Below are positions 23,109 to 30,690 of a stretch of DNA of 35,517 bases, piece by piece. The notes under the pieces were generated by a model. That model was not told where the DNA came from. It ran no database searches and saw only the letters and a program-made list of their open reading frames with translations. This DNA comes from a virus: IMG/VR virus record IMGVR_UViG_3300046167_000229, positions 1 to 35,517 of that record; one strand, given 5' to 3'. A program made the position numbers and the translations under genes. Position 1 is the stretch's first letter. Each line of letters starts with the position of its first letter.

Positions 23109-23474
23109 TTACGTTATAAACCAAATCATATCCGGTTTTAAATCATCATTATCAACGTGAATGTATTTACGGTGCAATCCAAACCTCCTAAATCCAACCA
23201 TATTTAATGCTTCAACTATTTTAAGACGTTTCTTGGCGTTTACACATTCAATATGTGCTGCCCTACCAATTAAGTGAGAGGATGTCGTAGAAGCCTTGTA
23301 ATGTACGTTATTATGGAAGGCACTAACATATCCACTAAGTATCTTAAATCTTATACCTGCAATATCCCTAGCTTCATCTAGCATAGCAAGGAACTCCCTA
23401 TCCATATACTTATAACCAGAACCTGGTAAATCGGGGGAATCGAATTCCTCAAAACGAAAATATTTATATTCCAT
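23109..23474 (-). CDS. M15-type peptidase paralogue with altered metal site
   Basis: A 121-residue protein aligned along its length with the M15 peptidase at 24370-24719. It has the 'SSHLIG' zinc histidine and the 'YIHVDNDD' histidine. In the middle motif the expected zinc-ligand Asp (AAD) is His (AAH), and the conserved Arg of 'SGYR' is Val. The three putative ligands are thus His-His-His. It may be a different hydrolase, a weakened endolysin or a non-catalytic binding protein. It is last in the lysis cassette. Confidence 0.75.
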   Translation of the reverse strand: MEYKYFRFEEFDSPDLPGSGYKYMDREFLAMLDEARDIAGIRFKILSGYVSAFHNNVHYKASTTSSHLIGRAAHIECVNAKKRLKIVEALNMVGFRRFGLHRKYIHVDNDDLKPDMIWFIT

Positions 23475-23668
23475 TTTGTGAAATTAACCAAAAAATATAT
23501 ATTTGCAAAACGGTAGCAGTAAATCTACCTTAAAAATTACCAAACTTCTATAGAGATATAGTTGGATCAGATACTTTGAAATTTTGTTTTTCTAGGGGGC
23601 TTTTTCTTTTCTTTCTTTCTTTTTACTCTTTTTCTTTCTTTGTTTTCTTTTAGAGCTGTATATTATAT
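23475..23668. other. lysis-cassette spacer with promoter-like motif and polypyrimidine tract
   Basis: Shorter than 300 bases but structured. Plus strand: TTG (23476-23478), N19, TATATTTG (23498-23505) fits a Bacteroidetes promoter. Hairpins GGTAG/CTACC (23512-23529) and CTATA/TATAG around GAGA follow, then an almost pure pyrimidine tract from 23583 to 23651. No coding frame fits. Confidence 0.5.
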
Positions 23669-24091
23669 TTACTTATGTAGTTTGTCACCAAAGACTTTTT
23701 CTACACCCCTTGAGCCAAAGTATCCTCCAATAACTACTGATAATAATCCAGTTATTGAAGTTAGTTCTAAACCATAAAACCAACCTATAACATAAGCTAT
23801 TGAAAAGAATGCTAAAGTTAATGGTCTAACATTACTTGCTAACCAACTACCTGATCTAGCATCAGCAACCCATCTACGAGTTACTCCATCTATCTCAGCC
23901 CTTTCTAATTCAAGTTTCTTTAATGCTACGGACTTATCCTCTTCGGACATATCAGAACCTCCTATAATGGCTTGTATAACGTTTCCTGCTAAAGTATCAC
24001 CTGCAACAGCTTCTACTACGTTAGGTATCTTATTAAGTAAGAACTGACCTACTTGGGTATCTTTAAACTTCTTCTTAGGGGTTGTTGACAT
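23669..24091 (-). CDS. holin (3-TM family)
   Basis: A 140-residue protein. The N-terminal part is soluble and helical, with 'KKLELERAEIDGVTRRWVAD'. It is followed by 'GSWLASNVRPLTLAFFSIAY' and two to three membrane segments to 'VVIGGYFGSRGVEKVFGDKL'. This is the layout of the GTA/phage 3-TM holin family. It makes membrane lesions that release the M15 endolysins encoded on both sides. Confidence 0.82.
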   Translation of the reverse strand: MSTTPKKKFKDTQVGQFLLNKIPNVVEAVAGDTLAGNVIQAIIGGSDMSEEDKSVALKKLELERAEIDGVTRRWVADARSGSWLASNVRPLTLAFFSIAYVIGWFYGLELTSITGLLSVVIGGYFGSRGVEKVFGDKLHK

Positions 24092-24242
24092 ATCTGATAT
24101 AAAGTTGTTGTGCTAATCTTACCTCGTGAGGATTATCTTTACAAATATCTTTAGTTAATTCTCTATATTCAGCTACTCTTGTTTTTCTTGCACTTGCACA
24201 ACTTACTGTCGTTGCAACAAGTAGTATTAGTATTATTCTCAT
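24075..24242 (-). CDS. small lipoprotein (o-spanin-like)
   Basis: A 55-residue protein from ATG 24242: MRIILILLVATTVSC is a signal peptide ending in a lipobox with Cys at residue 15. A short charged domain 'CASARKTRVAEYRELTKDIC' follows. An in-frame ATG ten codons upstream would spoil the signal peptide. It overlaps a hydrophilic 60-residue ORF in another frame. Position and lipobox suggest an outer-membrane spanin-like lysis factor. Confidence 0.6.
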   Translation of the reverse strand: MRIILILLVATTVSCASARKTRVAEYRELTKDICKDNPHEVRLAQQLYIRYVNNP

Positions 24243-24351
24243 AACGTTTGTTTGTTTGTTGGATGATTGCATCCGTTAGTTTGTCGATACTTTTACGTAT
24301 CTCTTTCAATTCGTTTCTAAGTCCGTTAGACTTAATCTTTATTTCAGACAT
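24169..24351 (-). CDS. small coiled-coil protein overlapping lipoprotein gene
   Basis: A 60-residue protein, MSEIKIKSNGLRNELKEIRK..., helical for about 38 residues and then Asn/Cys/Lys-rich where it overlaps the lipoprotein gene. It lacks a transmembrane helix, so it is not a canonical inner spanin. The overlapping tail is probably unconstrained. Confidence 0.45.
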   Translation of the reverse strand: MSEIKIKSNGLRNELKEIRKSIDKLTDAIIQQTNKRYENNTNTTCCNDSKLCKCKKNKSS

Positions 24352-24369
24352 ATTGTACTACCTGTTGTA

Positions 24370-24719
24370 TTAGTAAGTCCAGACTGAGTTTGGTTTAGAG
24401 TCATCTGTATCACAATGGATAAAGGTTTTTGCAACTCCAATCCTACGGAATCCTGCTTTGATAAGTGCGGATAGTATAATATACCTTTCGTTTCCGTTGA
24501 CACAGCAATATCTGCTGCGACTCCAATAAGGTGTGAGGAATTTGGTACTCCACCGACTTGTTCGTTATGTTGTTTAGTTCTGTAACCTGAAGTGATTTTG
24601 AATGGAACACCTGCAATCTCTCTTGCCTCTTCAAGTTTAGCAAGAAAACTACTATCCATATTAACCCCACTACCTTTGTGGCTCGGACAGTCAAACTCAT
24701 CTAAAGTAAAGTACTTCAT
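24370..24719 (-). CDS. M15 peptidase endolysin (apparent frameshift)
   Basis: The N-terminal two thirds read as Peptidase_M15_3: 'SGYRTKQHNEQV', 'SSHLIGVAADIAV' with zinc-ligand His and Asp. After 'VSTETK', near the AAA run at 24486-24488, the frame becomes unlike the family. One additional A restores 'RYIILSALIKAGFRRIG', 'FIHCDTDDSKPNSVW' and a stop at 24370, for 116 residues. The restored part holds the third zinc ligand. The gap is probably a sequencing indel. The enzyme would cut peptidoglycan peptides (L-Ala-D-Glu or D-Ala type). Confidence 0.78.
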
Positions 24720-24883
24720 TTTTTTAACTTACTAATCTCTTCTTTTAGTTCTTTAAACTTATCTTCTAAAGCATCAGGAATACCATCCTTGTCTTTATCA
24801 GTAAATAATCCGTAAACAGTTAACCCCATCATAATAGCTGTGGCAAACATTAAAATAGTAATAATAATAATAAGTGTGTTCAT
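24716..24883 (-). CDS. small membrane protein with DxDxDG motif
   Basis: A 55-residue protein: one membrane segment MNTLIIIITILMFATAIMMG (residues 1-27), then 'TDKDKDGIPDALED', a calcium-loop-like DxDxDG motif, and a Lys/Glu helix. Its TGA overlaps the M15 start (ATGA), and the next upstream gene ends 2 bases before it. Possible spanin, holin or antiholin partner in the lysis cassette. Confidence 0.65.
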   Translation of the reverse strand: MNTLIIIITILMFATAIMMGLTVYGLFTDKDKDGIPDALEDKFKELKEEISKLKK

Positions 24884-24884
24884 T

Positions 24885-25169
24885 TTATCTTTTTTTATCT
24901 CTTTGTAAATACTCTAAGTCTTTCATAAAATCACGCATCTCTAAAGTAATTGTTCTTACTTCAGCTTCTAACGCTCTTTGATTTTTCCAAGTGTATTCCT
25001 TTTCGTTATATTTAAGTTTAGCTACATCAGAAGCGTTAGTTTCTATCTTGGCACTTAAAGTATAATAAGAACCTATAATAGAAGCAAACATAGCAGCTAT
25101 TGTAATAATCTGTGTAATGCTGATTGATACATCAGCTTTCCCATCCCCATCTATATCTATCTTTGCCAT
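24885..25169 (-). CDS. membrane protein with N-terminal DxDxDG motif and coiled coil
   Basis: A 94-residue protein. 'MAKIDIDGDGKADVSIS' carries a calcium-loop-like DxDxDG motif. It is followed by a membrane helix 'QIITIAAMFASIIGSYYTL' (residues about 19-38) and a coiled-coil C-terminus. The arrangement resembles small holin-associated or inner spanin-like proteins. It precedes another membrane protein with the same motif on the other side of its helix. Confidence 0.65.
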   Translation of the reverse strand: MAKIDIDGDGKADVSISITQIITIAAMFASIIGSYYTLSAKIETNASDVAKLKYNEKEYTWKNQRALEAEVRTITLEMRDFMKDLEYLQRDKKR

Positions 25170-25310
25170 TTATTTTAATTTTTTACTTATTTGTATTACT
25201 GTATATGCTATTGCTAATACTAACGAAATCGTTTGTAAGTACGGATTTACCTCTGTTATACTAATTGCTAATGCTACTGCGTTCAATAAATATATCTTTA
25301 GTTGTTCCAT
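25170..25310 (-). CDS. small hydrophobic protein, holin-like
   Basis: A 46-residue protein, MEQLKIYLLNAVALAISITE..., with two hydrophobic stretches and a basic end (ISKKLK). TAATG overlap with the large fibre gene. It could be a second holin or an antiholin. No family recognised. Confidence 0.6.
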   Translation of the reverse strand: MEQLKIYLLNAVALAISITEVNPYLQTISLVLAIAYTVIQISKKLK

Positions 25311-28300
25311 TATTTAATTGCTAAATAGATATATGTTCCCCCATTTAAATTAACAAAACTACCATCTTGTACACTAAATCCATTTGACAAGAACTCAACA
25401 GTATAATTTGAAAGGTTTGGAAGATTAGCTTCCGCATTACTCTCGTCAGCAAGTAAATAAGCATCATATTGATTGTTTAGATACCTTTGATTATCAAAAA
25501 TAATCCAAGATTTTGAAGAATCAGTTTTTTTAATTAAAACAAATCTTGGCTCAAATCCCGTTTCAATAGTTTGCCTTGTAGGTGCTGTCCCCGTATAACT
25601 CCCTATCTTCTGATACCCTGTAACAGAGTGGAAGCAGTATGCGATGTAATTGTATGTATTATTTAAGTGACTTCCAAATTGTATAGTTGTGCTATTAGGG
25701 TCAGTATTATTCCAATAAGCGCTATTTGTGCTTGGAGCATTGCTTAAATCAAGATGTAATGCTTTTGTTGCCCCTATACTACTATTGTAAACAACCCAAT
25801 TATCAGCAAAATTAAGATGTTTTAAAAATATAAGTTCAGGTGCTTGAGAAAGTCCGTGACCCACAGTTGAGGTGCTTGTACTATTTCCTGTAAATTTAGC
25901 AATACTAAATCCTGCCTCTGCATTAACAGAAACTGTACTATCTATAGTACCCTCTGTGTTTATTTGTGGTAGGTTGTCATCGTGGTCTCCCGCTTTCCAA
26001 CACCAAGCTACGTAAGTATCTCCATTAGTGTTTGAATTACCATTATATTCTATAACAAATCCATCATCATTAAAAGAACTAACAATATTTGGTAATGTAG
26101 TAGCCTCTGCCCCTGTTGAATCTGATATTAAAAAGTTTTCTGCACCTCTAACCGAATCTTGCAAGAAGTTAGCCCAACTTGCGCTACTTCGTGATTTTAT
26201 CCATACTAAATCAGGTTTGAAATCTGTATCTATTTGTCTACTTGAAGTTCCATCTCCTGTATAAGTAACAACATCAAAGCTATCTTCTACTGTTGGAGTA
26301 GTTTCATCTGGGTCTGCTGCTATTGCTAAATAGATGTAAGTTGAATTACTTTGATTTATTTCATTATTTGTTCCGTTTATTGTAAAACCATTAGAATTGA
26401 AATCTACATTAAAAACACTTGTACCATCAGCCTCTTGAGCGCTTTCGTTAGCTTGTAGGTATTCTCCCTGCGGATTTGTAGTTGTTCTTTTATTGTCAAA
26501 AATATACCAACTACCTGCTCCAGATGGTCTAATAGCAGCCTTAAACATTAAAAATGCAGGTTCAAATCCTGTTACAACAGAGTTACCTGCTGCTCCTGTC
26601 CCTGTATAAGACCCTACTTTAGAGTAGCCATCTACGCTGTGGAAGCAGTAGGCGATATAATCTTCGCTTGAGCCAACATTAATACCCGCCTTACTCGGAA
26701 ATGTAGTTATTGTTGGTGTTGCAAATATGTTTGATTGACTTGCTGCTTGTGCGGTTGTATTTAATCTTAAGTATTGATTTATTCCCGTTGGCAAACTATA
26801 TACAATCCAATCTCTTGTTGATAATGATTTATAAAGTACTAATTCAGGAGCAGAGGATAATCCGTGTCCTACTGTTGAATTAGTTCCTGTTCCTGTGTTC
26901 CACTTCACAATACTAAACCCTGCATCTTGATTAGCTGAAACTTGACTATCTATACTTCCTTCTTCGTTTAATACGTCAGCACCTCCTGCTTTCCAACACC
27001 ACGCGACGTAGGTATCATTATTATCATTACTTCCCCCATAATTACCAAGAGAAAATCCGTTAGTATTAAAAGAACTTATTGATGCTCTTTCAAATTCAGC
27101 GTTAGTAGAGTTTGAAGATATTATTTTAGCATCGCCATCAGCCGCAAACCCTCTTACAGAATCTATTAATAAATGATCCCAAGAACTTTGATTTCTAATC
27201 TTTATCCACACCAAATCAGGAGTAAATTTCGTAGCCTCTTGGTAAGTTACGTTAGTAGCAGTACCATCATAAGCGTAGGTTACGTTTGATGCAGTACCAT
27301 CGTATAATTGTTGTTCGTCTCTTGCATCACCATCTAATTTGTAATATGCCTCAAGGTTGTCTGTTGGTATAGATGCTGTAGTGTTGTTGTAGATATACCC
27401 TACTTCGTCATCAGTTAATTCATCTGAATAGATTCTTACATCGTCTATTTTGCCGTGAAAATAATCTCCTGCTGAAAATCCTCTGCTACCTAAAGCACAC
27501 CCCGAATGGTTTGATATATCTAAAGCAGTATATGTATCAGTTCCTTGTGATACACCATTAACAAAAAGTTCTAAACCATTGGAAGTAGAGTTAGTTACTG
27601 TTATGTGAGTCCAAGTATTTAAAGTTGGGCTTGACATAGTAACCTCTTTTTGATTTGCACCATTTCCAACTATTGCTTTCCAACCATCAATAACATACCC
27701 AAAAGAAATGCCTCTACTACCTGAACTCGCTTGATGTGCAAAAACATACCTCACAATAGAACCTGTATAATTAACAGTTGGATACATCCATAATGAATAA
27801 GAAAAATTATCTTGTGTTATAACAGATGTTGGTAGAGTTATTCTACTACTACTCCCATTAAATATAGCAGCACTTCCAAACTTACCACTAACTCCCCCTG
27901 TATCATTTGCATTACCATCTAATTGGTATAAAGCAACACCTGAATTGTCATCAAATATATCTGTAGTAGATATTGTAGTAGATGAATGGGTTTCTCCATA
28001 TAGAGTAGTTACTTCTGAAGAAGATAATGCTTTGTCAAAGATTCTTACTTGGTCTATTGTGCCATTTAGATATTCACTTCTTGTACTTGTTTGAGGAAGG
28101 AATTGATGTCCTATGTTTATTTTAGCACTACTTTGATAGCTACTTGACCAACTACCTGAAGGTATTGAAAGTGTAGCTACAGGTGTTGTGTTTCCGTCTA
28201 CATATGCTTTTTGAGAAGAATTTGCAACATCGTGTGTAATACATAAATGATGCCAATTACCATCATCATAAGCTGCTGTTGAGGTTGCAGCTACTACCGA

Positions 28301-28660
28301 CCCATTATTATATCTTGAAGTTATTCCTAAAGTACCATTTGTTTCAATAGAAACAGCATAATTCCAACTTTCTACAGCGTAATCAGAGAAGAGCTGAACC
28401 TTTGAAGAGTTATTTAATAATCTAAACCAAAATGATACGCTTGAAGTTGTTTTGCCTAAAAATAACGAATTTACATTTGGTATATTAATGTAGGAACTAC
28501 TCCCATTAAATACAGCACCTCTATTTATATATCCACCAATACGTTGAGTACCTCCGTTTCCTGTATAGAGAACTGTATTGAAGTTTTCAGATGCAAAAGT
28601 ATTTGCTGCTACAGGAGCATCCGCTGCAACCTTTTTAAATGTCTTTCTGTTTAAAGCCAT
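25310..28660 (-). CDS. large tail fibre/adhesin with LamG and duplicated DUF7483-like domains
   Basis: A 1116-residue protein. Two LamG/concanavalin-like domains lie at about 25-225 and 240-435 ('NWHHLCITHDV', 'GTIDQVRIFDKALSSSEV', 'KIDDVRIYSDELTDDEV'). A short linker has an 11-residue tandem repeat (YDGTAxNVTY). Two long repeats follow at about 480-790 and 800-1116, each with 'DSVRG', 'TYVAWCWKAG', 'STVGHGLS.APEL' and 'YIAYCFHSV.GY.K.GSYTG'. These resemble the marine-phage domain DUF7483. It probably binds glycans on the host surface. It follows the fibre genes and precedes lysis. Confidence 0.82.
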   Translation of the reverse strand: MALNRKTFKKVAADAPVAANTFASENFNTVLYTGNGGTQRIGGYINRGAVFNGSSSYINIPNVNSLFLGKTTSSVSFWFRLLNNSSKVQLFSDYAVESWNYAVSIETNGTLGITSRYNNGSVVAATSTAAYDDGNWHHLCITHDVANSSQKAYVDGNTTPVATLSIPSGSWSSSYQSSAKINIGHQFLPQTSTRSEYLNGTIDQVRIFDKALSSSEVTTLYGETHSSTTISTTDIFDDNSGVALYQLDGNANDTGGVSGKFGSAAIFNGSSSRITLPTSVITQDNFSYSLWMYPTVNYTGSIVRYVFAHQASSGSRGISFGYVIDGWKAIVGNGANQKEVTMSSPTLNTWTHITVTNSTSNGLELFVNGVSQGTDTYTALDISNHSGCALGSRGFSAGDYFHGKIDDVRIYSDELTDDEVGYIYNNTTASIPTDNLEAYYKLDGDARDEQQLYDGTASNVTYAYDGTATNVTYQEATKFTPDLVWIKIRNQSSWDHLLIDSVRGFAADGDAKIISSNSTNAEFERASISSFNTNGFSLGNYGGSNDNNDTYVAWCWKAGGADVLNEEGSIDSQVSANQDAGFSIVKWNTGTGTNSTVGHGLSSAPELVLYKSLSTRDWIVYSLPTGINQYLRLNTTAQAASQSNIFATPTITTFPSKAGINVGSSEDYIAYCFHSVDGYSKVGSYTGTGAAGNSVVTGFEPAFLMFKAAIRPSGAGSWYIFDNKRTTTNPQGEYLQANESAQEADGTSVFNVDFNSNGFTINGTNNEINQSNSTYIYLAIAADPDETTPTVEDSFDVVTYTGDGTSSRQIDTDFKPDLVWIKSRSSASWANFLQDSVRGAENFLISDSTGAEATTLPNIVSSFNDDGFVIEYNGNSNTNGDTYVAWCWKAGDHDDNLPQINTEGTIDSTVSVNAEAGFSIAKFTGNSTSTSTVGHGLSQAPELIFLKHLNFADNWVVYNSSIGATKALHLDLSNAPSTNSAYWNNTDPNSTTIQFGSHLNNTYNYIAYCFHSVTGYQKIGSYTGTAPTRQTIETGFEPRFVLIKKTDSSKSWIIFDNQRYLNNQYDAYLLADESNAEANLPNLSNYTVEFLSNGFSVQDGSFVNLNGGTYIYLAIK

Positions 28661-28661
28661 A

Positions 28662-29144
28662 TTATAATGTTATATCGTACTGTACTACTTGTGCCTTTGT
28701 GGTCTTTGCGTTTATCTCCCCCTCTTTTGTTGAACAACTTGTTCTAATTGCTGCCCTCTCATCTAAAGTAGCTTGTGCGGTTGTGTTTCCTAGTTCAGTA
28801 TCTCTTACTATTATCCAATCAGTTTCTGATAATTTACTGTTAGCATTTGCTTTTAAGTTTGCAATCTTTTGCGTTTTAAGTTCCGCTAGAGTTTGACTCC
28901 AAGTCTTATTAGTCTTTGGGTAAGTAAACTGTGTATTCGCTGAATCCCAAAAGATATCTCCTAAATCGTGGATTGCACTATTATAACCACTCGGCATAAC
29001 AACGTCAAATAACCCCTCTGCTTTTCTTTCGCCCTCTGTTAGTTGGTCAAAGCCTCCTAGATATTCCTTTTGACTACCTTTAAATGCTTTTGGTACTGAT
29101 TGATAAACCTGTATCGTTCCGTTTCTATTTATTGCGTATGCCAT
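28662..29144 (-). CDS. tail fibre-associated protein (assembly-like)
   Basis: A 160-residue protein from ATG 29144 (MAYAINRNGTIQVYQ...), chosen over an upstream GTG because it gives a TAATG overlap. 'TWSQTLAELKTQKIANLKAN' and 'LDERAAIRTSCSTKEGEINA' resemble the helical C-terminal segment of phage fibre or fibre-assembly proteins. It lies between two fibre genes. Confidence 0.6.
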   Translation of the reverse strand: MAYAINRNGTIQVYQSVPKAFKGSQKEYLGGFDQLTEGERKAEGLFDVVMPSGYNSAIHDLGDIFWDSANTQFTYPKTNKTWSQTLAELKTQKIANLKANANSKLSETDWIIVRDTELGNTTAQATLDERAAIRTSCSTKEGEINAKTTKAQVVQYDITL

Positions 29145-29881
29145 TATGATGCTATTTGTGAGATTTGATACCACGCCTCTGACGTAGAGATAAATTTAAA
29201 TTCTATTAAGTTTTTTGCAGAACTTGTATCACTATAAGTACCGCCTAGTGTATTAAACGTACCTGATGCTCCGTTTATGTTTCCTAAAGCTAAAGTGTAA
29301 GAACCACCGCCTCCTGTGATTACCACAGCACAAGTAGAACCTACCTTAACATTTGTAAAGTCTACTGTTGTAGAATGTCCTGCTGTCCAAGTAAATACAT
29401 CTGCTGTTGAAGTATCTAGTGTGATTGATGTTGCTGATGTTACTGCACTTGAAGCTGTGTATCTGTTTGATAGTTGGTCGTGACCTACTCCATTATCTGA
29501 GATACTAACTGTTACATCTCCTGTTGTGGTGTCAACTTCTAATCCTGTGCCTGCATCTACAGTAGTAATTAAATTAGTGTCATCTAAAAGAGAAGATAAA
29601 TCAAGAGTAAAAGTAGACGTATCACTATTTGTAAAAGTAACAACACCTGCCCCATCAATAGATGCACTTGTTATTGCAGTATCATCTAAGTAAGGAGCTA
29701 AATCTACAGTATCTGTAGTACCATCAGCCTTTGTTAGCGTTAGCGTATTAGTAGCTAAAGATAAATCAGGCTTTCCATATAGCTCCGTAAAGTTGTCATT
29801 AGATTTATCAAACGCACTTCTTAACGGGTCTCCAGTGCCATCATTAGCCGTAGTCCCAATTCCTATTGTTTGTTGTGCCAT
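29144..29881 (-). CDS. tail fibre / structural protein
   Basis: A 245-residue, Thr/Ser/Asp-rich protein. It starts 'MAQQTIGIGTTANDGTGDPL' with 'DKSNDNFTELYG', a motif common at the N-terminus of phage fibres and appendage proteins. The remainder is repetitive beta-like sequence ending in a small jelly-roll-like segment. Virion appendage is likely. Confidence 0.7.
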   Translation of the reverse strand: MAQQTIGIGTTANDGTGDPLRSAFDKSNDNFTELYGKPDLSLATNTLTLTKADGTTDTVDLAPYLDDTAITSASIDGAGVVTFTNSDTSTFTLDLSSLLDDTNLITTVDAGTGLEVDTTTGDVTVSISDNGVGHDQLSNRYTASSAVTSATSITLDTSTADVFTWTAGHSTTVDFTNVKVGSTCAVVITGGGGSYTLALGNINGASGTFNTLGGTYSDTSSAKNLIEFKFISTSEAWYQISQIAS

Positions 29882-29891
29882 TTTATTTTAT

Positions 29892-30116
29892 TTATAATTG
29901 TGTTTTATCTGCCGTAAATTGTGTTGTATCTGCTTTTAAATCTCCTCCGAAATAGCTAATCATATCTGCTGTAAACGGTGTTACTGGAACAAGTCCCCAA
30001 CAAGTTGGAGCAGAAATATCGTTTATTGCATATGTTGACCACTGTTCGTCAGCACCGAAACCTCCATTGGTTTCAATCTCGCAATATGTCTTTCCCCAAT
30101 TTATTTGATTCGCCAT
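29892..30116 (-). CDS. small virion-associated protein
   Basis: A 74-residue protein, MANQINWGKTYCEIETNGGF..., Trp- and Thr-rich, with 'LVPVTPFTADMISYFGGDLK'. It lies between the connector and fibre genes; small proteins of this type are common there in flavobacterial phages. Function unknown. Confidence 0.6.
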   Translation of the reverse strand: MANQINWGKTYCEIETNGGFGADEQWSTYAINDISAPTCWGLVPVTPFTADMISYFGGDLKADTTQFTADKTQL

Positions 30117-30195
30117 CTCTCTTTTTTAAATAACTATTTAATTTAATTTCGTTTTCTTTTTTAGGTTTGTAAACCCTCTTCACTTCCTTTGTCAT
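30073..30195 (-). CDS. small basic protein overlapping next gene
   Basis: A 40-residue Lys-rich ORF, MTKEVKRVYKPKKENEIKLN.... Its ATG overlaps the connector stop (ATGA), and its last 44 bases overlap the following gene in another frame. Coupling supports it, but basic low-complexity content keeps confidence low. Confidence 0.4.
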   Translation of the reverse strand: MTKEVKRVYKPKKENEIKLNSYLKKRDGESNKLGKDILRD

Positions 30196-30689
30196 AAAAC
30201 CCAACCAGTAAAGTTTACATCTCTCTCTGGATACATACCGTCATTCTGATTAGTGACATATTCAGGATATAAAGAACTGTTATAGTTCATATGATCCATA
30301 AATCTTTGTGTATAGAACTCAGCAGTTTCAGTTGCGTGATTTGCAAGGTTCTTGATCTCAGACTCACTTACAGATGTAGCATTCTCTGAATTATGCTTAT
30401 ATATTCCCCCGTTAGATATTTGATATGCTGCGTAAGGGATATAAGTCGCTTGAGTATACCAAATAAGCATTGGCTTAATATAATCATTTACTAATGTTTG
30501 ATAATTACCGGATAATGTATCTGCAATAATCTCATTTTGTAGTTTCTCATATAATTTAGTCCCTAGGAATTGCTGAATCTCAGTATCCTGGGCCACCTCA
30601 ACAAATTGAATTAATTTATCAGCATCTAGATTTCCGTCAAATATTGACTTTCTCTTAAGTTCTTTTAGTGTTATAAATAATGCCTTCAT
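30192..30689 (-). CDS. head-tail connector-like protein (DUF6712-like)
   Basis: A 165-residue, helix-rich protein, 'IQFVEVAQDTEIQQFLGTKL' near residue 28 and 'MLIWYTQATYIPYAAYQISN' near 75-94. It resembles the DUF6712-type protein that follows the portal in Bacteroidetes phages. It lies directly downstream of the portal, which supports a connector role. Confidence 0.65.
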   Translation of the reverse strand: MKALFITLKELKRKSIFDGNLDADKLIQFVEVAQDTEIQQFLGTKLYEKLQNEIIADTLSGNYQTLVNDYIKPMLIWYTQATYIPYAAYQISNGGIYKHNSENATSVSESEIKNLANHATETAEFYTQRFMDHMNYNSSLYPEYVTNQNDGMYPERDVNFTGWVL

Positions 30690-30690
30690 A

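Noticed and set aside
24443-24700. Alternative 85-codon minus-strand frame within the M15 gene
   Set aside because: It does not show the zinc motifs; it is the out-of-frame reading of the peptidase.
27202-27210. TTATCCACA, a perfect DnaA box
   Set aside because: It lies inside the fibre gene, where it encodes the conserved VWIK stretch, and is isolated. Coding coincidence.
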